Source: Idiomarina baltica OS145
GTDB taxonomy: Bacteria; Pseudomonadota; Gammaproteobacteria; Enterobacterales; Alteromonadaceae
Assembly (NCBI RefSeq): GCF_000152885.1
Contig: NZ_CH672408.1
Span: 107,543-171,542 of the forward strand
Direction: 5' to 3'
Length of the DNA: 64,000 nucleotides
A model generated the notes under the pieces. It worked only from the letters and a program-made list of their open reading frames with translations, was not told the origin of the DNA and ran no database searches. Positions 1 to 10,745 of this stretch are shown here, piece after piece. The position numbers and the translations under genes were made by a program. Position 1 is the first letter of the stretch; every line of letters starts with the position of its first letter.

Positions 1-77
1 AAAAGTGGGGTTGTTGTAATAAAAATGTCTTGTGTGTTTCTCGATTTTGATAGCGGGATCGCGCCTTATTTCTTAGA

Positions 78-120
78 TGAAAATATAAAAAAAGCCCTAT
101 TAGTACGCTAATAGGGCTTT
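78..120 (-). terminator. Rho-independent terminator of the aminotransferase gene
   Basis: A 13-bp perfect inverted repeat (arms 91-103 and 108-120, loop TACG) is followed on the minus strand by a run of T residues (complement of 83-90, continuing AT-rich to about 78). It lies 20 bases past the stop codon of the minus-strand aminotransferase gene, so it most likely ends that transcript. The plus-strand side has only a short T run, so termination in that direction would be weaker. Confidence 0.9.
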
Positions 121-140
121 AATGCTGATAAATAGATGTT

Positions 141-1331
141 TTATTTTAATGCTTTGACAAATTGATTGATGCGAGCGACCGCTTCTTTTAGTGTATCGAG
201 GCTTGTTGCAAATGAGAGTCGACAGTAGCCTTCAGTGCCAAAGGCTGAACCGGGCACTAATGCGACATTAGCTTCGGTCAGCAGTTTTTCACACAACTCA
301 ACATCGTTTGCAACACCTGCTTTTTCAATTAGGTTTTGGATACGCGCGAAAGTGTAGAAGGTGCCATCACCTTTTACGCACTCAATACCCTCTATCTCGT
401 TAAGTGCACTCACCAAGTAATCGTGGCGCTCCTTAAACGCACTGACCATTGTATCGATGCAGCTTTGGTCGCCATTTAAAGCGGCTACTGCCGCATGTTG
501 GCTAATGCTGGCTGGATTTGACGTGCTCTGAGACTGAATCTTTTTCATCGCCGCAATGATAGGTGCTGGACCTGCTGCATAACCAATACGCCAGCCGGTC
601 ATTGCGTAGGCTTTCGAAACACCGGATAAGATAACTGTGCGGTCGCGTAATTCAGGCGCAACCATCACAATATTAGCGAATTGGCTACGATCCCATAAAA
701 TATGCTCATACATATCATCTGTCGCGATCAGCACATTTGGGAAATCAACCAGTACATCAGCAAGTGCACGTAGTTCCTCTGCTGAGTAGGCTGTACCACT
801 CGGGTTAGATGGACTGTTGATAAACATTAAACGGGTTTTTTCGGTTAATGAGTCGCGCAATTGCTCAGGAGTGATTTTAAACCGCTGCTCTAAATCGGTA
901 TGGACGATCACGGGCTCTGCTTCAACCAGCTTTACCATATCTGGATAAGAAACCCAGTAAGGCGCCGGTATCACCACTTCATCACCCGGGTTGAGCCAAG
1001 CACTCAGTAAATTAAAAATGCTGTGTTTACCGCCTGCCGAGACGATGATTTCATCAAGACCGTATTCCAACTGGTTATCACGTTTAAACTTATCGGAAAC
1101 TGCTTGTTTAAGTTCGACAATACCATCAACCGCAGTGTACTTGGTTTTGCCGTCTTCGATGGCTTTAATAGCAGCTTGTTTGACAAAATCGGGTGTATCA
1201 AAGTCGGGTTCACCCACACCTAAACCAATCACATCTTTACCCGCGCTTCTTAATTCGTTGGCTTTTTGCGTTACTGCCAGCGTAGGAGAAGGTTGGATAG
1301 AATTAACGCGCTTTGAGAGCTGATAGTCCAC
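141..1331 (-). CDS. Aspartate aminotransferase (class I, subgroup Ib)
   Basis: A PLP-dependent aminotransferase of 396 residues, the usual length for the Rhizobium/Thermus-type aspartate aminotransferase family. It should exchange the amino group between aspartate and 2-oxoglutarate in the cytoplasm; some relatives also accept aromatic amino acids or prephenate. The PLP lysine is K240 in SKAYAMTGWR. The cofactor-binding region includes SAGGKHSIF near 98-106, the substrate-site NSPSNPSGT at about 172-180, and the acidic DDMYEH at 205-210. The start is GTG at 1329-1331, with GGAAGGA seven bases upstream. It is monocistronic, closed by a strong terminator, and divergent from the MATE gene. Family assignment is secure; exact substrate range is not readable from sequence. 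Confidence 0.9.
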   Translation of the reverse strand: MDYQLSKRVNSIQPSPTLAVTQKANELRSAGKDVIGLGVGEPDFDTPDFVKQAAIKAIEDGKTKYTAVDGIVELKQAVSDKFKRDNQLEYGLDEIIVSAGGKHSIFNLLSAWLNPGDEVVIPAPYWVSYPDMVKLVEAEPVIVHTDLEQRFKITPEQLRDSLTEKTRLMFINSPSNPSGTAYSAEELRALADVLVDFPNVLIATDDMYEHILWDRSQFANIVMVAPELRDRTVILSGVSKAYAMTGWRIGYAAGPAPIIAAMKKIQSQSTSNPASISQHAAVAALNGDQSCIDTMVSAFKERHDYLVSALNEIEGIECVKGDGTFYTFARIQNLIEKAGVANDVELCEKLLTEANVALVPGSAFGTEGYCRLSFATSLDTLKEAVARINQFVKALK

Positions 1332-1466
1332 TACGTATTCCTTCCGATTTTGCTTATGTAAACAGCTCTCTACTATACGGATCGGTCGCGTTAAAGTCTA
1401 TCAACATAGCCAAACAATAGATGTTTGCTGTACACTAATGAGGTTAATTCAACAGGAGGTATTTTC

Positions 1467-2825
1467 ATGGCTACAACCGACGCATCTCGAAGTCTTATCA
1501 ACGCGCCGGTTGGAAAAACGCTATGGGAAATGACGTGGCCCGTTATCTTTGGTGTCGCTACGCTGATAAGTTTTAATGTCGTAGATACTTTCTTTATTAG
1601 TCTGTTAGGTACTGACCCACTTGCTGCCGTCAGCTTTACCTTTCCAATCACCTTTACGGTTGTTAGCCTCACCATCGGCTTGGGTATTGGTACATCCGCT
1701 GTTATCGCGCGTAAGTACGGTCGGGATAAACCCGAAGAAGCTCATTTCGATGGTTTTGCTGCACTCTCGGTTTCCGCTTTACTTGTTCTGATACTGTCAG
1801 CCGTTGGCTATATTTTCATGGACAGTATTTTTACCCTCCTGCAAGCACAACAACGTTTACTGCCGCTGATCCGTGAATATATGACGCTATGGTTTGCGGG
1901 CAGCGTCATGTTGGTCACGCCAATGGTCGGCAATGCGGTATTGCGCGCATCGGGCGACACACGAACACCATCATTGATTATGGCCTCGGGCGGTTTGGCG
2001 AATGCCATTTTTGATCCGATCCTTATTTTTGGTTGGGGACCGATCCCTGCGATGGGTATTGAGGGAGCCGCTTTAGCGAGCGTGATTTCGTGGTTGAGTG
2101 GTGTGGTTCTCGTGTTTTGGTTACTTAATCGTAAGCAGCTTATTCGGGTACGTATCGAAACGACACGCGGGTTGTTTCGCGAATGGGTCGATGCTGCTCG
2201 CGCTATTCTGAAAATTGGTCTGCCAGCGGCAGGCGCCAATATTCTGACTCCGCTCGCGATGTCGGTCATGACGGCTATTATTGCATCTTATGGTGCGGCG
2301 GCAGTGGCGGCATTTGGCGTTGGCACTCGACTCGAGTCGCTCGCGAGTATCATTATTCTGGCGCTATCCATGTCGTTGCCGCCGTTGATTAGCCAAAACT
2401 TTGGTGCCAACCGAGTTGATCGGGTACGAGAGGCCTATGGCAAAGCCTTAAAAGCGGTATTTGCCATTCAACTGGTTATCTATGCGGCGATGGCAATAAC
2501 GGCACCGTGGATTGCGATGGCATTTGCGAAAGAGCAAGAAGTGGCGCGTATCGTTGAATTGTTTATCTACATAATGCCCATCGGTTATGGCTTCCAGGGT
2601 TGGATCATTCTCTCGAACTCGAGTTTTAATGCCATTCATAAACCCATGCGTGCGCTCGGCTTAAGTGTCATCCGCTTATTTGTTTTTTTCGTACCCTTGT
2701 CCTACTTAGGTAGTCTACTAGCGGACCTACACGGCTTATTTATTGGCGGTGTGGTGGCTAATATCATCACAGCGGCTATCGCTTATATATGGTTTACGCG
2801 AGCGTTGAGGAGGGTTGGTGAGTAA
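1467..2825 (+). CDS. MATE-family multidrug/Na+ antiporter
   Basis: A polytopic inner-membrane protein of 452 residues with about twelve hydrophobic segments in two similar halves, typical of the MATE (NorM/DinF) fold. The N-terminal helix region [19 protein letters not shown] and a repeat-like [19 protein letters not shown] near residue 250 mark the starts of the two halves. MATE proteins expel cationic drugs in exchange for Na+ or H+; the ion and substrate here cannot be read from sequence. An upstream in-frame ATG at 1425 exists, but ATG 1467 has AGGAGGT at spacing six, so 1467 is the better start. Its last eight bases overlap uvrB, whose ribosome binding site lies inside this gene, so the two genes are probably translationally coupled. 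Confidence 0.88.
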   Translation: MATTDASRSLINAPVGKTLWEMTWPVIFGVATLISFNVVDTFFISLLGTDPLAAVSFTFPITFTVVSLTIGLGIGTSAVIARKYGRDKPEEAHFDGFAALSVSALLVLILSAVGYIFMDSIFTLLQAQQRLLPLIREYMTLWFAGSVMLVTPMVGNAVLRASGDTRTPSLIMASGGLANAIFDPILIFGWGPIPAMGIEGAALASVISWLSGVVLVFWLLNRKQLIRVRIETTRGLFREWVDAARAILKIGLPAAGANILTPLAMSVMTAIIASYGAAAVAAFGVGTRLESLASIIILALSMSLPPLISQNFGANRVDRVREAYGKALKAVFAIQLVIYAAMAITAPWIAMAFAKEQEVARIVELFIYIMPIGYGFQGWIILSNSSFNAIHKPMRALGLSVIRLFVFFVPLSYLGSLLADLHGLFIGGVVANIITAAIAYIWFTRALRRVGE

Positions 2826-4848
2826 AGCATTTGAATTAATATCGAGTTACCAGCCTGCGGGTGATCAGCCTGCGGCGATTGAAAAAATTCTAGAGAATTT
2901 AGACGCGGGTCTTGCCCATCAAACTTTACTCGGCGTCACAGGCTCGGGTAAGACGTTTACCATGGCTAACGTGATTGCCCAGTCGCAACGCCCGACGCTT
3001 ATCCTAGCCCACAACAAAACGTTGGCAGCACAGCTCTATGGTGAGATGAAAGAATTCTTTCCTAATAATGCTGTCGAATATTTCGTGTCCTATTACGATT
3101 ATTATCAGCCCGAAGCCTATGTGCCCACCACTGATACCTTTATTGAAAAAGATGCATCGATAAACGACCACATTGAACAAATGCGTCTGTCAGCGACAAA
3201 AGCGTTGATGGAGCGCCGTGATGTTGTGTTGGTGGCTTCGGTTTCGGCGATTTATGGTTTGGGTGATCCCGAATCATATATGAAGATGATGCTGCATTTG
3301 CGTCGTGGCGACATTATTGACCAGCGCGATATTTTGCGGCGCTTGGCGCAGCTACAGTATAAGCGAAACGATGCGGCCTTCGAGCGGGGCACCTATCGTG
3401 TGCGCGGTGAGGTCATTGACATTTTCCCCGCTGAATCGGAAGAGCTTGCAGTGCGCGTTGAACTATTTGATAACGAAGTCGACCGTATCAGCTTTTTTGA
3501 GCCGCTCACGGGGCAAGTGACCGAAGCGGATGTTGCGCGTGCGACTATTTATCCAAAGACACACTATGTCACGCCACGTGAAGTTTTAGTCGAAGCAATT
3601 GAGAAAATCAAAGACGAGTTAAAAGATCGTCGAGATGTATTGCTGAAACAAAATAAATTGCTTGAAGAGCAACGTATTAATCAGCGCACTCAGTTTGATA
3701 TTGAAATGATGTTGGAGCTTGGCTATTGCTCCGGTATCGAAAACTATTCACGTTATCTGTCTGGACGTGCTCCGGGCGAGCCACCACCCACCTTGATGGA
3801 TTACTTACCTGATGACGCGCTGCTTATCATTGATGAGTCTCATGTGACGGTATCGCAGGTCGGCGCTATGTATAAGGGGGACCGCTCACGAAAGGAAAAT
3901 CTGGTGGAGTATGGCTTTCGACTGCCGAGTGCGTTGGATAACCGACCGTTAAAGTTTGATGAATTCGAGGCTATCGCACCACAAACAGTTTATGTCTCTG
4001 CAACACCTGGGAAATATGAGCTTGAACGCAGTAGTGGCGAGGTGGTTGAGCAGGTCGTGCGACCCACAGGTTTAGTGGATCCCATTATTGAAGTGCGGGC
4101 AGTAGCGACGCAGGTCGATGATTTAATGTCTGAAGTCCGTTTGCGCGTGGAAAAAGAAGAACGTGTACTTGCGACAACATTGACCAAAAAGATGGCCGAA
4201 GACTTAAGTGACTACCTCGATGAGCACGGCATCCGTGTACGCTATCTTCACTCAGACATTGATACGGTCGAACGAATGGAGATTATTCGCGACTTGCGAC
4301 TCGGTGAGTTTGATGTGTTAGTCGGCATTAACTTGCTGCGAGAAGGTCTTGATATGCCGGAAGTTTCCCTAGTCGCCATTCTTGATGCTGATAAAGAGGG
4401 CTTCTTACGCTCTGATCGTTCTTTGATTCAGACCATTGGTCGTGCAGCACGTAACGTGAATGGTAAGGCGATTCTTTATGGCGATCGGATTACCGGTTCG
4501 ATGCAACGCGCGATTGAGGAGACGGATCGTCGTCGTGAAAAGCAAATTGCATTTAACGAAGAGCATGGTATCACGCCACAAAAATTGAATAAGAAAGTCA
4601 CCGACGTGATGGACTTAGGGCAAGGCGGTGCAAACCGTAAAAACCGTGCGGCGAAAGCCGTTGCCGAGGTGGCGTCAGGTTATGATCCACGCACCGTGAT
4701 GATCAAAGATACGAATGCGGTGATTAAAGAAATCGAAGCAAAAGAAAAAGAAATGTATGAAGCGGCTCAAAACCTTGAGTTTGAGAAGGCGGCACAGTTA
4801 CGTGACGATATCAAAACACTACGTGAACAACTTAAACGAGCAGTTTAA
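2818..4848 (+). CDS. uvrB: UvrB, excinuclease ABC subunit B
   Basis: The damage-verification helicase-like subunit of nucleotide excision repair, 676 residues (E. coli 673). UvrB receives the lesion from UvrA and recruits UvrC. Visible features in order: Walker A GVTGSGKT at 39-46; the beta-hairpin region rich in tyrosine ([19 protein letters not shown] near 92-112) that clamps DNA; the DESH helicase motif near 338; helicase motifs V/VI ([21 protein letters not shown]); and a C-terminal UVR motif ([14 protein letters not shown]) that contacts UvrC. GTG 2818 is preferred over the adjacent TTG 2815 because it gives the family N-terminus MSKxFxL. GAGGAGGG at 2807-2814 is the ribosome binding site. 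No LexA box is evident nearby. Confidence 0.97.
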   Translation: MSKAFELISSYQPAGDQPAAIEKILENLDAGLAHQTLLGVTGSGKTFTMANVIAQSQRPTLILAHNKTLAAQLYGEMKEFFPNNAVEYFVSYYDYYQPEAYVPTTDTFIEKDASINDHIEQMRLSATKALMERRDVVLVASVSAIYGLGDPESYMKMMLHLRRGDIIDQRDILRRLAQLQYKRNDAAFERGTYRVRGEVIDIFPAESEELAVRVELFDNEVDRISFFEPLTGQVTEADVARATIYPKTHYVTPREVLVEAIEKIKDELKDRRDVLLKQNKLLEEQRINQRTQFDIEMMLELGYCSGIENYSRYLSGRAPGEPPPTLMDYLPDDALLIIDESHVTVSQVGAMYKGDRSRKENLVEYGFRLPSALDNRPLKFDEFEAIAPQTVYVSATPGKYELERSSGEVVEQVVRPTGLVDPIIEVRAVATQVDDLMSEVRLRVEKEERVLATTLTKKMAEDLSDYLDEHGIRVRYLHSDIDTVERMEIIRDLRLGEFDVLVGINLLREGLDMPEVSLVAILDADKEGFLRSDRSLIQTIGRAARNVNGKAILYGDRITGSMQRAIEETDRRREKQIAFNEEHGITPQKLNKKVTDVMDLGQGGANRKNRAAKAVAEVASGYDPRTVMIKDTNAVIKEIEAKEKEMYEAAQNLEFEKAAQLRDDIKTLREQLKRAV

Positions 4849-4916
4849 TCGGTTTTTATAATTAGAAATGTAAATCGTAATTGCTATCATTTCGTTAGAC
4901 AGGAATGGAGGGCATT

Positions 4917-5111
4917 ATGATAAAGACAGCTAGTTTTGCCGTGATGCATTTCTCAATCGCTTTTACAGTGGTTTGGGTGATGACAGGCGATATCGTTATG
5001 GGTGGTGCCGTGGCATTAATTGAGCCATTGGTAAACACGGTAGGTTATTATTTTCATGAAAAGATCTGGCAACGGAGCGGCGTTCGTCGAACGAGCGCGC
5101 TATCTGGATAA
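4917..5111 (+). CDS. DUF2061 small membrane protein
   Basis: A 64-residue protein with two hydrophobic stretches (about 4-22 and 27-45) and the DUF2061 signature: an N-terminal KT.SF.VMHF, a central TGDIVMGGAVALIEPLVNTVGYYFHEKIW and a short basic tail. Members are small inner-membrane proteins of unknown function. ATG 4917 is chosen over ATG 4905 because GGAGGG at 4907-4912 sits correctly before it. The gene follows uvrB after 68 bases. Its 3' end overlaps the start of the next gene by 56 bases, and a terminator-like hairpin begins right at its stop codon, suggesting that it can be expressed on its own short transcript. Confidence 0.8.
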   Translation: MIKTASFAVMHFSIAFTVVWVMTGDIVMGGAVALIEPLVNTVGYYFHEKIWQRSGVRRTSALSG

Positions 5112-5586
5112 AGAGGGGCGCGCGAGCACCCCTCTATTTTTCATTTGGGTCACATTCTTTTTATGCCGTGGCTATCTCGCAGGTATTGTCTCGCTTACCT
5201 TCAATGAAGATCGCACGCGTTTACTCTCGTTATTTTATAAAAGCTCAGAACAATTTGGTCTCATGCTGGTGGTCGGCTTGCCTGCGTTACTCGTTCTGTT
5301 GGCAACAAGTTTCGCCAAAGAGGATGGTTACAACTGGGCTAATCATGTGATGCGAGCTGCTCAGCCCCTGATGTTGGTCTCCCTCGTGTTAGATGCGATA
5401 TTAATTAGTAGTTTGTTAATGCATCAGCATGGCAGTTTTTCTTGGGGGAAAGCGAGTATTATCTTGGCATGGTTTATTAGTCTTTGGTACGTCAGTAAGT
5501 CGCGGCAATGGCGCTTTTATCGGCGTCATCTTGCTGAAAAGCCTGAATCATCGGTGTCCGAAGACACCGATAAATCCGCGCAATAA
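5056..5586 (+). CDS. DUF2919 (YfeZ-like) inner-membrane protein
   Basis: A 176-residue membrane protein with about four hydrophobic segments (near 27-45, 69-87, 101-120 and 130-148). The pattern RYLDKEGRASTPLFFIW, then a second block LLSLFYKSSEQFGLMLVVGLP, resembles the DUF2919/YfeZ family, whose function is unknown. The conserved block begins at residue 15, so the coding start must lie at or near ATG 5056. That start is inside the preceding gene and has no convincing ribosome binding site, so expression may depend on translational coupling. A terminator-like hairpin at 5112-5135 falls within codons 19-27. The C-terminus is polar (EKPESSVSEDTDKSAQ). Confidence 0.75.
   Translation: MKRSGNGAAFVERARYLDKEGRASTPLFFIWVTFFLCRGYLAGIVSLTFNEDRTRLLSLFYKSSEQFGLMLVVGLPALLVLLATSFAKEDGYNWANHVMRAAQPLMLVSLVLDAILISSLLMHQHGSFSWGKASIILAWFISLWYVSKSRQWRFYRRHLAEKPESSVSEDTDKSAQ
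5112..5141 (+). terminator. Terminator-like hairpin inside the DUF2919 gene
   Basis: The inverted repeat AGAGGGG (5112-5118) and CCCCTCT (5129-5135), which can extend through GC pairs toward the loop, is followed by ATTTTTC. It begins immediately at the stop codon of the DUF2061 gene (TAA 5109-5111) and looks like that gene's intrinsic terminator, yet it lies within the reading frame of the following gene. Confidence 0.6.
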
Positions 5587-5597
5587 GGGCGAGCGTG

Positions 5598-6425
5598 TTA
5601 GAGCAGATAATGCGCGTGGAAGCGTAACTGCTCTTCAATGAAACTGCTGATAAAGTAGTAACTATGATCGTAGCCTTCGTGCAGATAGATAGCGCCCGGT
5701 CCATCTGTTTCGTCGAATACAGCTTGCAAAGCCTCAGGCTTGAGTTGCTCTTCTAGAAAGTTGTCTGCTAAACCTTGGTCGACGCGAATCGGTCTGACTT
5801 GCCCATAAGCTTTGATAAGTTCAACCGCATCATAGTCTTTCCAAGCATCACGGTTGCCTCCCAAATATTGCGTAAACGCATATTCACCCCAGGGGCATTG
5901 AGTCGGATGGGTGATCGGTGAGAATGCCGAAATACTTTGATAGCGCTCTGGGTTCCGCACACCAATGACAAGCGCGCCATGGCCACCCATGGAGTGACCG
6001 GCAATCGAGCGTTTATCCGTTAGCGGGAACTGTGCCTCTACGCATTTTGGGAGCTCATCAAGAATGTAGTCGTACATTTGATAGTGTTTAGCCCAAGGCG
6101 TTTCGGTCGCATTCAGATAAAAACCTGCACCTTTGCCAAAGTCATAGCGATCCTCATCAGGCACATCGTCGCCACGTGGACTGGTGTCTGGAATAATCAG
6201 TGCGATTCCCAATTGCGCGGCAACGCGTTGTGCGCCTGCTTTGGTGGAAAAGTTTTCATCGGTGCAGGTGAGCCCAGACAAAAAGTAAAGGCTCGGTACT
6301 TTATGATGTTCAGCCTGAGGCGGCAGAAACACGCTCAACTGCATGTCGCAGTTGAGCGTCGAAGAGCGGTGCTTAAGGCGGACTTGACGGCCGCCAAACG
6401 TACGTACTTCGCTTACGATTTCCAT
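5598..6425 (-). CDS. fghA: S-formylglutathione hydrolase
   Basis: The second enzyme of glutathione-dependent formaldehyde oxidation. It hydrolyses S-formylglutathione to formate and glutathione in the cytoplasm. It is an esterase D-type alpha/beta hydrolase of 275 residues, the normal length. The nucleophile is S145 in AGHSMGGHG, the oxyanion region is FLSGLTCTDENF at 48-59, and the C-terminal histidine lies in EGYDHSYYF. The start ATG is 18 bases after the frmA stop, in the same direction, so both genes probably share one transcript. Assignment is firm from motifs plus its frmA partner. Confidence 0.95.
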   Translation of the reverse strand: MEIVSEVRTFGGRQVRLKHRSSTLNCDMQLSVFLPPQAEHHKVPSLYFLSGLTCTDENFSTKAGAQRVAAQLGIALIIPDTSPRGDDVPDEDRYDFGKGAGFYLNATETPWAKHYQMYDYILDELPKCVEAQFPLTDKRSIAGHSMGGHGALVIGVRNPERYQSISAFSPITHPTQCPWGEYAFTQYLGGNRDAWKDYDAVELIKAYGQVRPIRVDQGLADNFLEEQLKPEALQAVFDETDGPGAIYLHEGYDHSYYFISSFIEEQLRFHAHYLL

Positions 6426-6443
6426 AGTGGATACCTTTGTCGC

Positions 6444-7577
<1,134 letters not shown>

Positions 7578-7617
7578 TCAGTATGTGATTGGCTAGTTAT
7601 ACGTTAATGACAGGAAC

Positions 7618-7655
7618 AAGTTTAACTTTTTCTGTTTTAAAGGTAATCTAAACTT
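7618..7655. promoter_or_regulatory. Candidate regulator site between frmA and the LysR gene
   Basis: The 123-base divergent intergenic region is AT-rich and holds the inverted repeat AAGTTTA (7618-7624) and TAAACTT (7649-7655). LysR-type regulators usually bind dyad sites between their own gene and the divergent target. This is a position-based suggestion; the arms are widely spaced and no experimental motif is known to me. Confidence 0.3.
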
Positions 7656-7685
7656 TTTACAAATAACTTTTGCAGATACGTAATA

Positions 7686-8564
7686 ATGAAACAATGGCAA
7701 GGAATCAGTGAGTTTGTTGCGGTGGCTCAAACATCCAGCTTCACCAGTGCAGCGAAGCAGTTAGGTCTGTCCGTTGCGCAAGTGAGCCGTAATATTGCAG
7801 CGCTAGAGCAACGGCTTAAATTACCATTACTCTATCGCTCCACGCGCAGCGTGAGTTTAACGGAGGAGGGCTCACTCTATTTACCGCATTGCCAACATTT
7901 AGTGGCGAGTCTCAATGATGCGGATCAGGCTATCCAACAGCGATCAGAAAAACCACAAGGGTTAATCAGACTGACCGCTCCAGTATTTTACGGCGAACAC
8001 GTGATTGCTCCTTTAGTAAATGATTTTTTAAATCAGTACCCCGATTGTCGACTCGACTTTAACCTCACCAACGACACGCTCGACTTGATAGAGGGACATT
8101 ATGACTTAGCGATACGGTTAGGGCATTTGGGCACGCCGCGTTTAAAGGCGAGTCCGCTCGGTCGTCGCCGGCACTTTCTAGTGGGGGCGCCGGCGTATTT
8201 TGAACGTTTTGGAGAACCAACTCACTTAGCTTCGCTGGCTGATCACCGTTGTTTAACGGGCACGCTCAAAAGTTGGCGTTTTCAGGTGGATGGAAAAGTA
8301 AAGACAGTGCAACCAAACGCATTAGTTCATTGTAATAGTGGCTTAGCGATAAAAGATGCGGTGTGTAAAGGCCTGGGGATAGCGATTCTGCCTGATTATT
8401 ATGTCGCTGATGAGCTTGAAGCCGGTGTCTTACAGGAAGTGATGACAGAGTATCGTCAACCGGACGATGGTATTTGGGCATTGTATCCCGAGTCGCGACA
8501 TCGAATTGCGAAAGTCAGAGTATTAATAGACTTTTTGAAGGTGAAGCTAACCGATAACGGTTGA
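7686..8564 (+). CDS. LysR-family transcriptional regulator
   Basis: A 292-residue regulator. The N-terminal winged helix-turn-helix (about 1-60) includes the recognition pattern SFTSAAKQLGLSVAQVSRNIAALEQRL and the LYRSTRSVSLTEEG wing. The remainder, from about residue 90, is the periplasmic-binding-like effector domain (GLIRLTAPVFYGEHVIAPLVNDFL). It is transcribed divergently from frmA-fghA across 123 bases. LysR genes in that arrangement generally control the neighbour and themselves, so it is probably the regulator of formaldehyde detoxification, as inferred from position. The effector could be formaldehyde, S-hydroxymethylglutathione or a related adduct. Confidence 0.9.
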   Translation: MKQWQGISEFVAVAQTSSFTSAAKQLGLSVAQVSRNIAALEQRLKLPLLYRSTRSVSLTEEGSLYLPHCQHLVASLNDADQAIQQRSEKPQGLIRLTAPVFYGEHVIAPLVNDFLNQYPDCRLDFNLTNDTLDLIEGHYDLAIRLGHLGTPRLKASPLGRRRHFLVGAPAYFERFGEPTHLASLADHRCLTGTLKSWRFQVDGKVKTVQPNALVHCNSGLAIKDAVCKGLGIAILPDYYVADELEAGVLQEVMTEYRQPDDGIWALYPESRHRIAKVRVLIDFLKVKLTDNG

Positions 8565-8606
8565 AGTCGTGGATTTACTTAGAATAATTCGGAGAGTAAA
8601 AAAAGG

Positions 8607-8682
8607 TGGTGGATGGTACTGGGCTCGAACCAGTGACCCTCGCCTTGTAAGGGCGATGCTCTCCCAACTGAGCTAACCATCC
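8607..8682 (-). tRNA. tRNA-Val (UAC), distal copy
   Basis: A 76-base cloverleaf read on the minus strand, with acceptor GGATGGT pairing ACCATCC, D-arm TAGCTCAGTTGGGAGAGC, anticodon loop CTTACAA (anticodon UAC), T-arm with GTTCGAG, discriminator A and an encoded CCA. It is identical to the other copy, which lies 31 bases upstream on the minus strand, and shares its promoter. A T run follows the CCA on the minus strand. Confidence 0.97.
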
Positions 8683-8713
8683 AACGCCAAGGAAAACAAC
8701 GAAGGGGAAGAAG

Positions 8714-8789
8714 TGGTGGATGGTACTGGGCTCGAACCAGTGACCCTCGCCTTGTAAGGGCGATGCTCTCCCAACTGAGCTAACCATCC
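8714..8789 (-). tRNA. tRNA-Val (UAC), proximal copy
   Basis: Same 76-base sequence as the distal copy: anticodon UAC, encoded CCA, complete cloverleaf. It is the first gene after the promoter at 8828-8855, so both copies form one short tRNA operon on the minus strand. Confidence 0.97.
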
Positions 8790-8827
8790 AGTTTTGTCAT
8801 CGCACTTCTGCGTCGTTGCGAGGAGGC

Positions 8828-8855
8828 ATTATAGGGATACGCGCCAAAGTGTCAA
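8828..8855 (-). promoter_or_regulatory. Consensus sigma70 promoter of the tRNA-Val pair
   Basis: Read on the minus strand, TTGACA (8855-8850) and TATAAT (8833-8828) are both perfect consensus hexamers with a 16-base spacer. They are followed by a GC-rich discriminator typical of growth-rate-controlled stable RNA promoters. The first tRNA begins about 39 bases downstream of the -10 element. Confidence 0.9.
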
Positions 8856-8981
8856 ACAAAAAATGCAAAGTTTTTTCTGTTTGCTGACTTTTTAATCATT
8901 TTAATTGAATAATGCGCTTTTGGGCTAGGACTGGTAAAATTCAACACGTCTAATCACTGAATTAAATAAAGGAACACAGTA

Positions 8982-10391
8982 ATGAGTGTAGTTACGCGTT
9001 TCGCTCCAAGCCCGACTGGCTATTTACATGTTGGCGGTGCTCGCACAGCGCTTTACTCTTGGCTGGTCGCAAAGGCCCAAGGTGGTGAGTTTGTCTTGCG
9101 CATTGAAGATACCGATCGGGAGCGTTCAACGCAGCCGGCGATTGATGCCATCTTAGAAGGTATGGAATGGTTAGGGTTGAACTGGGACCGAGGTCCTTAC
9201 TATCAAACTAAGCGTTTTGACCGCTATAAAGAATTAGTCGATCAATTGCTTGAAGAAGACAAAGCTTATAAATGTTACTGCTCGACCGAGCGGTTGGAAA
9301 AAATGCGCGAAGAGCAAATGGAGCGTGGCGAAAAACCTCGTTATGACGGACATTGCCGTGATAATCCAAATGCGTCTGGTGATAGTTACGTGATTCGTTT
9401 TCGTAACCCGCAAGAGGGTAGCGTGATTTTTGATGACTTGATCCGCGGTCGTATCGAGTTTTCAAACCAAGAACTTGATGACTTAATCATTGCCCGCAGT
9501 GATGGTACGCCAACTTATAATTTCTGTGTTGTCGTGGATGACTGGGAAATGGGTATTACGCATGTGGTGCGAGGCGAAGACCATATTAATAATACGCCGC
9601 GCCAGATTAATATTTTAAAAGCGTTAAACGCGCCGGTGCCTTATTACGCGCACGTATCGATGATTCTGGGTGATGACGGTAAAAAATTATCTAAACGCCA
9701 TGGTGCGGTGGGTGTGATGCACTATCGCGATGACGGGTACTTGCCCGAAGCGGTCATTAATTATTTGGCACGCTTAGGTTGGTCGCACGGTGATCAAGAG
9801 ATATTCAGTAAAGAAGAGTTGGTTAAACTGTTTAAACTAGAGGACGTGAATAAAGCGGCTTCTGCGTTTAACACCGAAAAGCTTAATTGGTTAAACCAGC
9901 ATTACATGAAGACGTTGCCCGCTGAACAAGTGGCTGATGCGCTAAAATGGCAATTTGATCAACTCGGCGTCGATACGTCGACGGGTCCAGCACTGACAGC
10001 CATTGTTGGTTTGCAAGCTGATCGTGTGAAAACGTTGAAAGAAATGGCCGCGATTAGCCGTTATTTCTATGAACCAGTGACTGAGTTTGAAGAAAAAGCA
10101 GCTAAGAAACACTTGCGCCCTGTAGCTAAAGAACCATTAGAAGCGGTGAGGGCAAGTCTGTCAGGCTTAACGGACTGGACTGCTGAATCAATTCAAGAAG
10201 CGATTAATGGCACGGCTGAAGCGCTTGGCGTGGGCATGGGCAAAATTGGCATGCCGTTGCGCGTTGCAGCAACCGGTGGGGGCAACTCACCCTCGTTGGA
10301 TGTTACCTTAGCTCAGTTGGATCAGCAAAAGGTTATCGAGCGTATTGATCTGGCACTTGCGTTCATTGCTGAGCGCGAAGCGAACGCATAA
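8982..10391 (+). CDS. gltX: Glutamyl-tRNA synthetase
   Basis: Charges tRNA-Glu with glutamate; 469 residues, class I aminoacyl-tRNA synthetase. The HIGH-like motif is HVGG in [16 protein letters not shown] (about 7-22), and the KMSKS-like loop is KKLSKRHG near 237-244. The C-terminal all-helical domain recognises the anticodon. A zinc-type cysteine cluster appears as [11 protein letters not shown] with a downstream CRD near 125. AAAGGAAC precedes the ATG at normal spacing. It is monocistronic and stands directly upstream of a tRNA operon with three tRNA-Glu genes, its own substrates, a common arrangement in this part of the gammaproteobacteria. Confidence 0.97.
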   Translation: MSVVTRFAPSPTGYLHVGGARTALYSWLVAKAQGGEFVLRIEDTDRERSTQPAIDAILEGMEWLGLNWDRGPYYQTKRFDRYKELVDQLLEEDKAYKCYCSTERLEKMREEQMERGEKPRYDGHCRDNPNASGDSYVIRFRNPQEGSVIFDDLIRGRIEFSNQELDDLIIARSDGTPTYNFCVVVDDWEMGITHVVRGEDHINNTPRQINILKALNAPVPYYAHVSMILGDDGKKLSKRHGAVGVMHYRDDGYLPEAVINYLARLGWSHGDQEIFSKEELVKLFKLEDVNKAASAFNTEKLNWLNQHYMKTLPAEQVADALKWQFDQLGVDTSTGPALTAIVGLQADRVKTLKEMAAISRYFYEPVTEFEEKAAKKHLRPVAKEPLEAVRASLSGLTDWTAESIQEAINGTAEALGVGMGKIGMPLRVAATGGGNSPSLDVTLAQLDQQKVIERIDLALAFIAEREANA

Positions 10392-10463
10392 TCTGCGATT
10401 TGCATGTAAAATAATCAACTTGATATAAAAATCGCCAGTTAGCGATATTTTTTCAAAAAACAG

Positions 10464-10493
10464 TTGACACTTAAGCGCTCCTCGCAATAGAAT
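10464..10493 (+). promoter_or_regulatory. Promoter of the tRNA-Ala/Glu operon
   Basis: TTGACA (10464-10469), an 18-base spacer and TAGAAT (10488-10493), followed by a GC-rich discriminator (GCGCCCC) as expected for a stringently controlled stable RNA promoter. It lies 39 bases upstream of tRNA-Ala. Confidence 0.85.
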
Positions 10494-10531
10494 GCGCCCC
10501 GCTGTCAAGGCAGTTTCGCTGCTAAAGCAGT

Positions 10532-10607
<76 letters not shown>

Positions 10608-10639
10608 AGTGAAATTTTGATAGCAACGTTAGTGATTGC

Positions 10640-10715
10640 GTCCCCTTCGTCTAGAGGCCTAGGACACTGCCCTTTCACGGCAGTAACAGGGGTTCGAATC
10701 CCCTAGGGGACGCCA
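10640..10715 (+). tRNA. tRNA-Glu (UUC), copy 1
   Basis: 76 bases with acceptor GTCCCCT and AGGGGAC, anticodon loop CTTTCAC (anticodon UUC), T-loop TTCGAAT, discriminator G and an encoded CCA. It is the first of three identical tandem copies. Confidence 0.97.
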
Positions 10716-10745
10716 ATTTTACTAACACGATGCAGTTTTGATTGC

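Noticed and set aside
1425-1466. Upstream extension of the MATE exporter to ATG 1425
   Set aside because: ATG 1467 has a near-perfect AGGAGGT; the 14 extra residues do not fit the family N-terminus.
8575-8787. Open reading frame of 70 codons on the minus strand across the tRNA-Val pair
   Set aside because: It runs through both tRNA genes, and the sequence is the usual artefact of tRNA translation.
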